Source: Struthidea cinerea (taxonomy: Eukaryota > Chordata > Aves > Passeriformes > Corcoracidae). From it: a stretch of 64,000 bases of DNA. Below are positions 1-13,700 of the stretch, piece by piece; the first letter of the stretch is position 1, and the number at the start of each line of letters is the position of its first letter. Location: positions 1 through 64,000 of the forward strand of contig VZTI01001729.1 in NCBI GenBank assembly GCA_013397865.1, written 5' to 3'. The position numbers and the translations under genes were made by a program. The notes under the pieces are model-generated. The model searched no databases, had not been told where the DNA came from, and saw nothing but the letters and a program-made list of their open reading frames with translations.

Positions 1-102
1 TGGGGACATGGTTTAGTGATGGGTTAGGCAGTGCTGGGATAATGGCTGGCCTTGATGATCTTAGAGATCTTTTAAATCTAAACAATTAATGTTATTCCAT
101 AA
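1..102 (+). repeat. CR1 LINE 3' fragment, cut by window edge
   Basis: It begins tggggacatggtttagtgat and continues with the CR1 run ttggccttgatgatctt..ttt typical of a 3' end. The plus-strand copy is decayed at its right end. Confidence 0.6.
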
Positions 103-126
103 TCTCCCCACACTGTGTTCAAAACC

Positions 127-280
127 ACCACAGAATCACAGAATAGCCTGAGCTGGAAGGGACTCAGAAGGCCACAGAGTCCAACTCTCCAGTTAATGGC
201 TCATGTAGGCATTGAACCCAGAACGCTGGTGTTTGTTAGAGCACCCGAGTTGGTTAGACCAGCTGAGCTAATCTTCAAAG
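127..280 (-). repeat. tRNA-Ile-derived SINE with CR1 tail (TguSINE1-like)
   Basis: Reading the minus strand from about 280: GATTAGCTCAGCTGG holds a pol III A box (259-270), followed by a tRNA-Ile-like body and the B box GGTTCAATGCC (208-218). It then joins a CR1-like 3' end (gagttggact..., ending attctgtgattctgtgg at about 127). A tRNA head on a CR1 tail is the architecture described for zebra finch TguSINE1, thought to move with CR1 machinery. It is unlikely to be a functional tRNA because the anticodon arm and acceptor pairing are decayed. Confidence 0.7.
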
Positions 281-1609
281 CTGGCCAACCAAGTTTGTTA
301 TGGTTGCTCCAACTCATCATTTCTCAAGTTATTATAAGGTATTGAAACTTAATATGAAGTAAGTTCATTCTTTGTATAAAGTAATGTATCATCAATATTA
401 GCATTTATAAATCTACCTAGGATCTATCCAAGGTTTACCCAAATGGATCTGCCTATGACTTTTAATAGCCTTTCAGCCTGGAGAAAAGAAGGCTCTCAGG
501 AGACCTTAGAGCACCTTCCAGTACTGAGAGGGGCTACAAGAGAGCTGGAGAGGGACTTTTTACCAGAGCATTGAGTGACAGGACAAGGGGAGAATGGCCT
601 TAAACTGGAGGAAAGAAGGTTTAGATCAGACATTAGGAAAAAATTCTTGATTGTGAGGGTGGTTGAGATACTGGTATAGGTTGCCCAGAGAGGTTGTCAT
701 TTCCCATCCCTGGAAGTGTTCAAGGCCAGGCTATGGGGCTCTGAGTAACGAGGTCTAGTGGAAGCTTCCCTGCCCATGGCAGGGGGGTTGGAACTAGGTG
801 GTGCTGAAAGTTCCTTACGACCCAAACCATTCTGTGATTCTATGATTTTATGATTTTACATCCTGTGAAAATTATAATTGAGAAAACATGAACACTACTC
901 TTGTCCAAAGGATTAAAGTTTTTCCTTTCTTTTTCATTTCAACTAGACTTCAGTGGTTTTGTGCATAGGAAAGAGCAAAAAATCCTATTTACAAGAGGAG
1001 ACCTGGACACGTAAAGCTTGGGGGGTGTTGGTGGTTTGTTGGTGTTGTATGGTGAGAGTAGCATTTTGGAAATTCCTGCAATGAATGTGGAGCCTTTCAT
1101 CATAGAAATTGCATTTTCATTGTGTCACATGCAGCAGAGTACTGGTAGTAACAGACAAGAAATGATGTCTCCAAAACACTGGCTACGAGAGGGTGATGGT
1201 CTCTCACCACAGCATTATGCACTCCCACTGAAGTTTGTGGAAGAACCATGGAAGGTTAAATAGTTGTTCATTCTCCATGATTCGGTGTTGGTGGGACTGA
1301 GGATGGCACAAACAAAAAGACAAGAAATCAGGATACAGCTGTGTTGTTCTTACCAGAAGATCCGCAGATCCTGGTAAATATGGAATTGAGGACAGCAGGG
1401 TTTAATTACACGTGCCACCTCTTAGTCAACAGAGTGAACTGCAGTCTGTCACTCCTAAAATACATCAGGGACGGCTACTTGATCTGAACAACCTGTTCCC
1501 AAAATATTCTAGTCTCTGGAACTGGTCACTGGAGGGAGACATTGCTCCACGCATGACGCAAACATAGTCCAGATGCACCCCAAAGACAACACTTGGAGCT
1601 GAAACCTAC
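281..1609. other. Left flank with no exon recognised
   Basis: Apart from the CR1 copy at 473-858, nothing is recognised. I searched the minus strand for the next GDPD exon (family pattern NLxVNLYxVNxPWLFSLxWC) and did not find it, so it probably lies left of position 1. Confidence 0.5.
473..858 (+). repeat. CR1 LINE 3' fragment
   Basis: A well-preserved copy of about 385 bp: gagcaccttccagta, attaggaaaaaattctt, cccatccctggaagtgttca, tgcccatggcagggg, ending attctgtgattctatgat. Confidence 0.9.
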
Positions 1610-1767
1610 CGGATATCTTCACTGGACATGTCAGTGTAGACCAGATTGAGTTTGACAATATTGTGCTTTAATAGGTCTTCTATTGGTGCCTTTCTGCCCA
1701 TCGTGTGCTGAAATCCAGGAGCAACAGATTGAACAAAGGATCTTACGCTGTTATGCAGCCACAGGAC
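1610..1767 (-). CDS. GDPD4: GDPD4 coding exon 11 (residues 414-465, R466 split)
   Basis: It encodes VLWLHNSVRSFVQSVAPGFQ and then HTMGRKAPIEDLLKHNIVKL and NLVYTDMSSEDI. The VxWL...R..V...APGFQ and ..LNLxYT blocks match the family. The acceptor is ttgcctgcag; an internal AG after GGATTT also gives an open frame but would drop 20 conserved residues. The donor is gtaggt, phase 2. It is the last exon I can find before the window edge. Confidence 0.85.
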
Positions 1768-4700
1768 CTGCAGGCAACAAGAGGAACCAGGGAATTCTCA
1801 GCAGTAGAATTCATGCCCCTAATATGCCCCACTGTTTACACAAACCCAGTAAGATAACGTCTTGAGGTGCTTAACCCAGCCTGTCAAATGACATTTCTCC
1901 CAATGATCAAAGAACATTCAGATGCAGGGTTAAAACTTGCAAGTCACTTTTATCAAGAAAAAAGTATCCACTTTTTCTTGCTTACCCACTGGAAATCATT
2001 GAGTATGTTTCACACAGCCCAACAAAAGATGCAGTGTTGAAAATGAATGAAAAGACAGCTTTGGTTTATGGAAAAGGCAACCAAAAATATTCTGTTCTAT
2101 CATTCTTCCAGCATAGAAGAAAAGATCTTCAGCAGATACAGATCAGCATAACTCCCCAGGCATCAATGAGTATATAACCTGATTCCCATGAGTTTAGCAG
2201 TCATCCATTGCCAGGGGCAGGAAGGCAATAAAGACTTACAATTTATTTTAATTTAAGCCAGGAATTTTTATGCAATATATAAAATAAGCATGAGTAGCAG
2301 GGAATAGACTGACCATTATTATATTTATGAAAGGGTGCTGTTTAGGGGCTAAGGCATCAGCTGCTATATACACTGCCTTTTTTCCTGTGCTGCTGAAGGA
2401 TTACACAATTGTGAACCTTCTGAGGAACTAATAGTAGGAATATACTCCAAATGATCCCTTTTAAATCCAGTCAAATGCAGGATGCCAATTTTATGCAGGT
2501 GAAATCATGCAGAGTATGCCCCAAAGTCCCAATTAGGAGAGCAAGAAAAAGGGATATAGAGTGAGGCCACCCTACCAGATGGCGTTTAATCTTCGACTCC
2601 TTGAGGATGACGTCCAGGATTTTGCGGATCCACAAGTTCCTGTAAGGATGTCTCTCTGGAGGGCGGTAGAGATCAAATATCACAAGTTTATTGTGACTGT
2701 CTGCGAGGCGCAAAAAACCACTTAGCGTGTAAATGGACTGATTCATTGCCTGGTTTTGATCTGCCTTTGACAGCGAGCCCATCCCTAAAAATGGTTTGTT
2801 CTAGAAATAAACAGATATAAAAAAAAGGAAATCAATCAGGCAGTTTGCTCTGGGAGTCAGTTGTGTCTCTAAGAGGGAAAACGTTTGATGTCAGTCCTCA
2901 ACAGGCAGGGATGTTTTATTTTGCTTATTTTTTCTGCATAAGAAACGGGGGAAGCTAACCCAGGCTGTGAGGGCACTGCTTCTGGGACCTAAACTGCACA
3001 GTTCACAGCTAGCTCTGCTATGCTTCTCTGTCCCACCACGTTAGCTCTGAGTATTATAAACAGCACATTGCACAAGTAGCTCTTGTCTTCCCCCAGCCCA
3101 TGAGCTCTGCTGCTGCCATGATAAGGTGACACAGGAACACCCACCAGCCAATTGTTACAGGTCTCCTTAGCCTGAAGGCAAACTGGACAAAGCAAAGAGA
3201 CACAAACTAAAGGATTTACTCTGGTTTATTGGAGTTTTGGCTCAACTAGCAGTTCCTCTTCTAACACTGATGCTGTTAAATAATAGGCAGGAGGTGTCTC
3301 TTCTACATCTAGTTGGTGATAGTCCTGAGATCACAGAAAAGTTTGGATTGGAAGACACCTTTAAAGCTCATCCAGTCCAACCCCCCTGCCATGAACAGGG
3401 ACATGTCCAACTGGATTGGGTTGCCTAGAGTCCAATCCAACCGACCTTCAATGCTTCTAGCTCTTTATGATATTTACCTTAAGGAACCATGTCCCAGCAT
3501 TCAGTTTCTGCAGGGAATCCCAGGAGAATAACGAAGCAGCTTTACCAGTCTCATTAGGGTAGACCTCATGGATGTTAGTTGTCCTTCTCAAGGTGTCATC
3601 ATGCATGAGGAAAGGAACCCCATCATAGCTGCCAGAGAGCAAGAGTTCAGGTCACCTGGGGTGCAGCTTCATTCACAGCATGAGCAGACTCATGCCAGGT
3701 CAGAAGAACATGTGGGCCACTGTGAATGCAGCAGTATGGCCTCCCTCAGTGCAATATGGAGGAATGCTGAGGCTCAAGACACCAGGTTATTTGCAGCTTA
3801 AATACTTCTAGGAGATCTCATGGAAGTCATGCTCGTCTGTGCCTCAGTTTCCCTAGGGACAACGTGAAGGAGGTGACCTTTTTGCCTGCCAACTCACCCA
3901 AAAATGGTTAGTAACTTATGGTTGAAATCTCTTTTTGCTGACATTAAAGTGTTTCTGTGGTTTTCAGAGGACTGAATTCTGAATGGACAGCGATGGAAAT
4001 GCAAAATTTTCTTTTATGGAAAAGTCTAATTGAGTAGAACATCTAAATATTAGTGTTTTTCTCATTCAGTGCCTGGAAACAGCTCATCCTGCACAGAATG
4101 TTAGCATTTCATGGCAATGGGTTCACCAAAGACAATTAAAGATCTAATAATTAGGGCAATGCTGTCACAAATCTGAACACAATTTTCTGTTGGTTTGTAG
4201 ACCTGATATAACCCTCAGTGTGACCTGGAAGTCAGACTGGAGTAGGGACTTGTCTCTATACCCTGCCAAGCGTTTAAAACACCCTGTAGAAAAAACGATC
4301 GTTAAATCAATAGCTGCAGCTTATTGACTTGCCTGAGAACAACCATGCCCCACAGCCCCTGTCATCACATGACAGCTGAGGGACCCTGTCCCAGCCATCA
4401 GTAAAACCTAATTGCCTGGAGCTGCATGTCTCCAAATACAGCTCTTAGAAGCAGCAGCATATATTCTGTGAGATGCGATGTTTTGCCCGCACCTTATGGT
4501 GACATCTGTTTCAAGACCATCCCCACCATGCTCGATTGTCTTCAGAAATGACATCTCAGTGTTTTCTGGTGCCAGCTGAAAAAAAAAGCAGATGAGCAGA
4601 TCATCTTTAAACACACTCTGGGAGACTCTGTAAATACTTTCTGCCTCTTTGTAACATCTCTGTTTTTTATTAAGGGAGCATCATTATAATGTTAAAGTCT

Positions 4701-7700
4701 ACTGTTTATTTTCTTCCACTTTAGCCAAACCCATCTTGTAGAAAAATAACAGAATCATGAAATGGTTTGGGTTGGAAGGGACCTTGAAGGTCACCGTGTT
4801 CCAATCCCTCTGTCAGGGTAGAGACACCTTTCACTAGTCCAGGTTGCTCAGGGCCCCCTCCAACCTGGTCTTGTCCCTCAGGAACAGTGTTTTCCTTGTA
4901 AGCAAACCCATGCAGTCATGTCTTTGGCATGCAGTCCCAATGACCAGAAATGTCTCCAACCCTCCACAGATTTCATGGAAAAAAAAACCCAAAGAAAAGA
5001 ACAGCAGAAAATGATGATGAAAGTAGCAATACACAGGATGAAGAAATGACATAAAATAACTTCTTCAGACCTACCATTGGTGCTCCACGGTGTCCAATGA
5101 GGGCTGGCTTTGGTCCAAGCGTTCCCTTCTCTCTGATGCAAGGAGAGTACATCCCCAGAGGTATCAAGAAAAGAAAGAGAAGGATAGCCAGGTATGGACC
5201 AATAATTACCACCTGAATAACTGAAAGAATTTGAAGGAGGAAGGCTAGAGTTAATCCACATTGCAACGTACGAATTTGTCTTGCCGCTTAACTTCTAATA
5301 CAGTCCTCCAGCTAAGTAGCTTTTGGGCTCTGTCCAATCCCCTTCTCCATCCGTTCTTCCCCTAATTTTCACTTTCTCTCCAAACAATGCAACCCAGGAA
5401 AACAAATTGGTCAAAGCAAGGATGCAGGCTAAGTCAGGACTGCAGGTTTTATGCTTTAATTACATCTCACTATGCCTTACAGCAAGCTATGGCTTTCTTT
5501 TTTCTTTAGATGTGGTACAATGAAATCTCCATCTGTAGAAAAGCAATCCTCAACAGAAGGATGCTAATTTTTTCTTACTCAGATAAGAACAAGCACCATT
5601 TTGAAGTTTCATTCAAAATGAAGAAGAGTGGGTACCTCTCCTTCAACTATGTTGCATCTCCTTACTGTGAATACTTCCCTGGTTCATCCAGATTGTTGTT
5701 AGTGCCCTTCTGTGTGTAACCTAGAGAATCCTATGGACCCTGAGAGCATGGATATTGCACCTCAGAAACTTGCCAACTCATTACCTACAGTCTTCTCTGG
5801 ATTCTGTTGACACATTGCCCAAGAGCCCTGGGGGTCCTTCACCTCAGAGACCAAAAGAGTTCTTCTGAGAAATGAGCACCTATGCAACAACACCTCTTTC
5901 TTGAATGGGTACCACCATCCCTCTGTGCCAGTGGCTCTGAAGGAATTCGGGCTTATGCTAAGATGATGATGTACTAAGCTAGGAGTACCTCAGGCATGGT
6001 GGTGTGTAATATCTAGGGTCCCTGCATGTTCTCCCCTGCCTCCCCAGATGCAGTTCAACAAGTCTTGGAGAGGGAAAAAAATGCTTTCACCAGCCCATTC
6101 TGTCTGTGATTTTTATTGCAAACCAGTATCTGAAGGTGGGTGTCAGGTAGATAATTTTGGCTATATGGAGAAACAATCAGAGAAAAACAGTCACTCCCAG
6201 TCAGGCTTTTCTGCAGTTCTTCCTGGCATCTGGCTTTGTCCTTACAACATTTCATCATTCTTCCTAGAGGTGGGCAGGAACTTCCCATGAGATAACACTA
6301 GGAACTGATCAAAAAGCTCTTTTCCCTGTCTCATCTGGCTTCTCCTGAGATACGTTAGGCTGAAGTGGTTTGTCTGACTGGACTGGAGATCCCATCTGTA
6401 TACAGCGAGCAAAAATCAGCCAAGGAAGCTGCCACTGGCTGCTTTCTCCTGCAGAGGGCTAAACAAATTTTCACTCATGACTCAGAACATGGGTGCTTCT
6501 GCTAGTCTCCTCCATCTCAACGCAGATCGCTGCCTCAGCATAGGGCAAAACAGTGCAAGGTAACATGCAAAGTAACACACTGGGACAGAAACAGGGCAGT
6601 GCACAGCCCAAGTCCCAGCCCCACTAATTTACCTGGGATATGCAGAATTTGAAAGTCTCCTCCACCTGGAGTGCAAGTGTGGGAGGAAAGGGCTCCTCCA
6701 TGCCTCTTTTCCCATGCTCATATGTATCTTTTATCATACAGGGAGCAGGAATCAGAGCTGCCATACCTTTCTTATCTGCTCTGATGGCATGAAGAGCCAC
6801 AGGCCAGGACAGAAGGACCATGATGGCAATTGCCCCTATGTGGAGATAAGGTGCTGTGACCTGGCAAGCAGAAAAAAAGGATTTTAGTCAAAGGATGAAC
6901 TGTGGAGACAGATGGAAACAATCCCCACCAGAGCTACAGCCCTTACACCTGGATGGGCTCCCACTGCAGACACCAGCAGTTAACCACTCTCCCTCGCTGT
7001 GTTGGATCCACCAAACACCTCATGACTCAGAGGAGAGGCCAGGCCAGGGAGGAGTGTGCCCTAGCCTGAGGAGTACTCTTCACTTCCTTACTTTTTCCTA
7101 AGTCAACTGAAGGGGACACAACTACCCTCCTCCATGAAGACATGATTGCCACTACTGTTATGCCATAATTTGTGAGCATCTTCCAGTTTAACCCAATATA
7201 AACCACTCCAATCCCGTCCAGGAGATAGCCATCTCCACACCACACTACACCACACTGTGGTTAAATCATTAAACTGATGTCAACAAACCTCAGTGATAAA
7301 ATGTGGTACTTACTATACTTACTAGCTGTGGTATGAAACTAACTATGGTGGTATAAGAGAAGCAGATATATTAGATAATATTGCTGGACAGAAAATGATG
7401 CCTTAGGTTTTAACTTTAAGTCAACAGATTTGATTTCTTTAATCTTAAAGATTAAACAAGAAGATCATAAGACAAGAATCACTTCTATGCTTCTCATGAG
7501 CGCATGAATAGAGCTGGAAACCAAGCAGAAATACAGACTCTGAATGGTTGTTGGTCTGACACATTTTTCCCAAAACTAGGCAAATCTGAGCTAGAAACCA
7601 GTCCATCATCTTCTCATGCTCACCAGAGCCCTGTGGCAAATATTCCAGCTAGAACTGACAGTTATTAAGGTATGTGCTAGGAAAAAACCCAACTATCCAG

Positions 7701-10700
7701 ATGCAAGCCTTTCCTGCTGCTTAGTCCTGATGCTCGAGTCTCTAAGCTGGAAGGGTTGAAGGAAGCAGCAGTCACTGGGAGATGTTACTGCATGTGATAC
7801 TCTCTGCCCCAGACACTCGATGTCAACATCTCCCGACCAGAAGCAAGATTCAGTTGCACAAGCAGAGGTGCCATCTGAGATATCCATAATACCTGAGGTA
7901 GATCTGCAAGGCTAATGGACATGGCACAGTATCTACAAGAGATTCATGTCCTTTGGGAACAGCAATGGGAGGCCATCTCAAAGGGCATGGATACCAGAAA
8001 TAAACAGCACCTGTGGGGAACCCAAAGGCTCTTGTGTCTCCTTCTCCTCATCCACATCCCCTAGTGCCTGTCAGGGGGAGAAGCTGATGGTTTCTCATTA
8101 CCTTTGCCAGTGCATAACCCAGTGGTTAGCAGACTGTAGAACAGGAAAGTGCAATTAACAACACCCTACAAACACCACATCTTTGATTCCTCCGCCAGTC
8201 CACTTGCATTGCTCTCCCAGCCTTCACAAGCACTAAGCCACACGGGAGAGAGGTAATAGACCCAGAAAGAGTAGTATCATGGAACTGTAGAGTGGTTTGG
8301 ATCTTGCAAAGCAGCTGTGTAGTCAAAGGCTACATACTTCTTCCTTCCCAATACAAGTGGGGACCTGGATGCTCAGACACTGAACAGCACTGGACAGCTC
8401 TTGCCTCCACCTTCAGATCTGGTGAGAGTTGAGGAGGCCAGGAACCATGAACTCTGATCTCCTGCATCCAGCATTTTGTCCCACCTGACACCAGCATTCT
8501 CCACCTGCTCCCCAAAAACTCAGTGCTCTCTTGCCCTCAGGAGATTAAGCTCTTCTGAGTCACAAAAGACTGGAACTGTGCTGTACCAGCAGATTGGGAT
8601 GAGGGATGAGGGAGAAAGTTCTTGCTCCAGCAAACCTACCAACCTAAGGGGTCTGATTTACCTGCTCTGGACAGCTGAAATTTAACAGCACACCTACAAT
8701 TTTGGGAGGGGAAAAAAGGCTGTAACTTTCTATATCTTTCCAGACTGAGACATGTTACATCACACAGCTTGAAACTCAGCCTCGGGCCTTGGCTTCCTTT
8801 CCCCCAACAGGAAATGTGAGGTCATAATAAAAGGTTACGTTAGCAGAACGTACCCTGCTAACAAAAACCATGTGAAAAACACCCACCATACAGAATATCT
8901 TCTGCCAACTGTCACAAAATACTTCTATAAACAAGCTGCTCTTTCAAATAGACCTCCTAACCCCTCTTACCTGGAATGACAGGCGGACAGTTTTCCGATG
9001 ATCTCGCCAGAGTATAGATAATGCAAAGAGGGATGAGATAGTGAAGCCCAGGACGACAAAAGTGCCAATCTGGGGACACAGAGAAGACATAAATCAGCTT
9101 CAGTATTTTTGCATAGGGTATGCTGTCCATCTGAGCCACAGGCTAATTTAAGCAGCTTGATAAATTGTTTCAGATGCATAAGATTGACTATGTAGTCAAA
9201 TCACAGTTCAAAGACGGAGAGATCCAATGGGACTAAAACCAAATCAACAATGCTATCAGTATGGCAGGACTGATTTCAGGAGCTGGGTACTCAACTAAGT
9301 CAGCTCTCAGGACTCTCTCTGTAATCAGCGGAGAAAGAGGAATTTCAGAGGTGATCCATTCCTGCTTGGATTGTGATGGAATATGCCTCTCTCTCTGTTG
9401 ATATAGATGGAGCCTAGGTGATCAGCTTACACTAAATCCCTAAACTACAGATGGAATTCATCACTTCTAAACTCAGAAGCGGCAAATTCCACCCAAAAGG
9501 GACAACACCACAACTTCCTTGTTCTATGAGCTGCTTTCTAACAGGCTGCAGCGATAACAAACCCTCCCATAATTAAGAGATGAGAGTTCACTTTTTAACC
9601 TAGAAGGTGAGGCACTGTCTCAGTCAATTCTTCAGCTCCTCGTTTGGTTTGGTACCAGCACTGCAGTAATGGCAGGCTCTTCTTGGTGTATCATCTATCT
9701 GCCGACAACTAAAGGCAAGTAGCAATTGCACCAAGGCCCTAACCATTCTTCAGGGGATCTTCTACAGATCAATGCCTTAATAATCTATCCCTAATCCCTT
9801 GCACCCAGGAATGCCTTTTTTTTTTATTATTCTTTTTTTAAAATTTGCTTGGTTGGTTGGTTGGTTGGTTGGTTGGTTGGTTGGTTGGTTGGTTGGTTTT
9901 TTACAAATTGTTCTACAGCTTTCTGGTTCTTGTGGAGCCCATTTTTCAATAGTAAAGATCACTCAGTTTCCACTACCTAAATGAAGAAACACAGGATCAA
10001 GCATCTGCATGTTCAGCTATTCCCTCCCACTGCACTCTTTGCAATCTCATTGCATCCTACCCTAAACTGCCTGGACAGAGAAGCATTTTTAAATGCCTCA
10101 CATAGCCTCAAAAATTACTTAAGGAAGATGATTTTAACACACAATTTTACAGCAACAAGTCCCTCATAATTTGTTTCTGTATCTTCAAAACTCCAAAAGG
10201 CATTTCCCAAACCACAGAACGGAACTAAGAACTATAGAACAGTTTGGGTTGACAGGGACTTTAAAGATAATCTAGTTCCAGCCCCCCTGCCATGGGCAGG
10301 GATGCCACACACTAGATCAGATTGCTCAGGGCCCCATCCAGCCTGGCCTTGAACACTCTCAGGGAACCACCCAAAGACCAAAAGGCATAAAGCACCAGGA
10401 TGCCTTGGAAAAGCCATCTTTCTCTCCTGCAGAGAGAGCAGACACTTTTTGCACTGTTGTTGGGGTCTGTTCCAGAAAATCATGCAGTGCTTCTCAGGAA
10501 AACTTTGCTTTTACCATATGTAAATGTGTCAAATATAGATATCTTCACCTGAATGAGTCACTGCAGGCACCTCAGTGGGGAAAAAAGGTTCTTTGAGTGT
10601 GATTCATCTCATCTTAATTTAGATGTCTATGACCAGCCAGATGAATTGCGTCCTCACAGGATTCATTTCCCTCCACTGAGTGCAAAAGGAGTTTGAGTGA

Positions 10701-13700
10701 TCAGCTCAGGTGGAGATATCATTTTCATGGATATCTCAATCTCGTAAGATTAACCTCTTCCTTCTCTTCCTTCTCTCCCATAGTCTAAGAGGTTTTTTGT
10801 GCAAAGAAACACCACAGACTCAATTAATTTAAAGCATAGGTAAGAGTAACCAGAAAGCCCTGACTCTCCCCACCTTGTGACTCCAGTGCAGGTACAGCTG
10901 CTGACCTTCTGCAAGCAAACACATCGCGAGGACCTGGGAAATCAAGAAGAGATTGTATGCATCCTGCTGGAAGGTGGTGACGTGTGCCAGTGAGGCACTT
11001 CTGGAATTATTTTTGCATTGGGAAGTTACTTTACACTAGATCTTCCTGCACAATGTCAATGTTTGCAGGACAGGTGTATGGAGAGAAAAGTTTATTGCTA
11101 CAGTAAAAATGTTTCTGAAATGGCCAAGCACGTGTCAAGACTACCCTTCAGGATCAAAGACTTCTTCCTGAGTAATAGATAATTGGGCACTTTGGGGTAC
11201 TTGCTTTCAATGACTTTTTGTGAGGAGAGACTCTGAAAGAGGAATGATGGCCAGGGTCAATTATTATTGTATAAAACAATACAGCACTAACCTTGACTAT
11301 TCTCTATGCATTTATTTTGATTAGAGGCATACGAACCATGGGAGAGAAGTCAGGGAATAAAAAATGCCTCACAGCAGCACAAAAGTACAGAGCAGACAGC
11401 AAAAAAGGCAATTCTTCCACATTAACCACAGGGAATGCAAGACACAGGCACATCTCAGACCGGAGAAAAGTGTCTTGGGGATTAAATTACTCCAGCTTTT
11501 GGTGGTTGGCATGTTCTGTCCACTTGAGGGCAAGTTGGAGTTCTTGGGGAGGCTTCTTGTGAGGCATGCTGCAAACGCCAGCCAGGACAGAGGACAACCC
11601 GAGAGGCTTTGAACACCAAGAAGCCAAGAACGAGGCAAGTCGGTCCACAGTTCTCACGCAGAGTTTTCTCACATAGTTCCACACCTAAGTAACCAGTGGG
11701 TCTGGAGATTAATTTCACCTCAAGAAGCACTTTGCTGCTGTGAAAATGCACAAGTCTATGCTCAGGAGTCTAAATGCCTGGGGAAACTTCCCAACTACTG
11801 TAAAGGATAATTTTGGGACCACTATCACCAGGTATCAGGGCTTAGAGAAAAGTATCTGTTAGTAGACATCCGTGCTCCACGGAGGAGGATCATTTATGAG
11901 GCAAGTCCCTCCAGACTGTAGCATAGTGGGATTGTATGAAAATAGGACATACAGATTTGGGGGAAGAGGGTCTTCTGTCCTGCAACTCAACTGCAAGTGA
12001 ATGTAAGTTGTTTCCTATCCATCTACAAAAACCCTCTCTTTCCAGGATCATGCTGATTTGAAGCAAGATAAAAGGCCAGGTTGGATGGGGCTTTGAGCAA
12101 CATGGTCTAGTGGTAGATGTTCCTGTCCATGACAGAGGGCTGGAATTAGATAATCTTGAAGGTCCCTTCAAACACAAACCATTTTATGATTCTATGATAA
12201 GCTCAGCAGTGAATAAAAGTGTTTCTTGACATGTTGGCTTCCTTCAATGGAATAAATGCACCCAGTACAGGATGATTAACTCGGAGCAGTTGAGAGAGAA
12301 CTGAAATACTGCTAAAGATCTTAAATCAGTCCCATTTAAATAAGCTATTTCAGGCTGAAAAAATGAGAGAAAAAAGACACCCTGCTCCTTTGCTGCAAGT
12401 GATGTTACACAAAGACCTGGTCCTCGCGTACAGTAAAGACAAACATTTAGAATATTCTGAGCCAGAAGGGACCCACAAGGATCATCAAAGTCCATCTGCT
12501 GGCCCTGCACAAAATCACACCAAGAACCACACCATGTTCCTGAGAGGATAGTCCAAATACTTCTTGAACTCAGGGCACTCAGGCAGACTTGGTACCGTGA
12601 GTACTTCCCTGGGGAGCCCGTTCCAGTGCCCAACAGTCCTCTGGCTGAAAAACCTTTTCCTAATTTTTAACCTAAATCTCCACCGGTAAGAGTTTTATGA
12701 TATTCCCTCGTGTCTTCTCACTGGTTTGTCTACTCCAAATTGCTTCCACACACTTTCTGGGATTGTCTAATATAAGTACAGAGGCATGAGGGCTTAGGTG
12801 ACCAGTATGTTTCTGACTAATACTGCCAAGGTTAGAGTCAAGGTCCTTCTTGCCAATCCCGTCACCTCCCAGAATCTTACAGCCTCCAACACTTGCATTC
12901 TTCTATTCTTTAAAGTGAGGTGTGGAAGTGTCTGCCCCCCACCATTTACCTGCAAAGTGGTGATTAAGGGATGCTTCCTAGTGGTAAGAGAGATGGATTC
13001 ACTGCAAGGAGGATTGCACCTCTGTCTCCCTCTTTCTGAATGGCTGCATTGACCACAAGGTTATGCTGCAAAGGGTGGGCAGCAGATGCTTAACTCCACT
13101 CCATTTCAGCATGGGAACAATCTTGTAATCATCTCAATACTTCTGGTGAGGTGTGGGCAGGCTCTAAACCTACACTACAAGGGCATGTAGGCAGGCACTT
13201 AGACACTCAGCTCACCTGAAACATCTGCTCACTTAGATGTTCTCAACAGCTGGATTCAAGTCCTTATATTCATTCACTTTATGGCAAGAAACTCAGAACT
13301 TGTCTGGTACCCCAGTCTCTTAGGGATGGAGTTTTGAGGTCACGTTTTGGATTTCAGCATCAATGTACTATTTTGAGTCCTCTCCATTTATGAATGAAGG
13401 CATCTGAACCTCTTTACTTTGTACAGCCACAAGTCACCTCCTCACAGCCCTCAGAACAAACATGGTTGAACTGCAGAGAGGCAAATGTTATCTGCTGGGG
13501 TTTGAAAGACTACACAAGAAAATATTTTTCTTCTCCACTGAGCATGAACAGCTCTGTAATTAGACCCCTCAGCTTAACCTTCTAGCCTTAATGGGGATGA
13601 GAAAATTGTCTTGGGGAGGGATTGAACAATTGAATTAATTGAAATTGATTGTGTGAAAAAATGACATTGATGCATGTGGACGGAGAGCATCTTTGTCCAG

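Noticed and set aside
208..273. Functional tRNA-Ile gene
   Set aside because: The A and B boxes are present, but the stems are decayed and the unit continues into a CR1 tail, so it is a SINE.
1610..1707. Shorter form of GDPD4 exon 11 using the internal tttcag acceptor
   Set aside because: The longer exon from 1767 keeps the conserved VLWL...VAPGFQ block in frame and has a better acceptor (ttgcctgcag).
8276..8315. Possible tiny CR1 3' end (atcatggaactgtagagtgg)
   Set aside because: Only about 30 bp resemble CR1 and the match stops abruptly, so it is not safe to call.
9777..9984. Repetitive small frames (GWLV or PTNQ repeats)
   Set aside because: These are translations of the (TTGG)n microsatellite.
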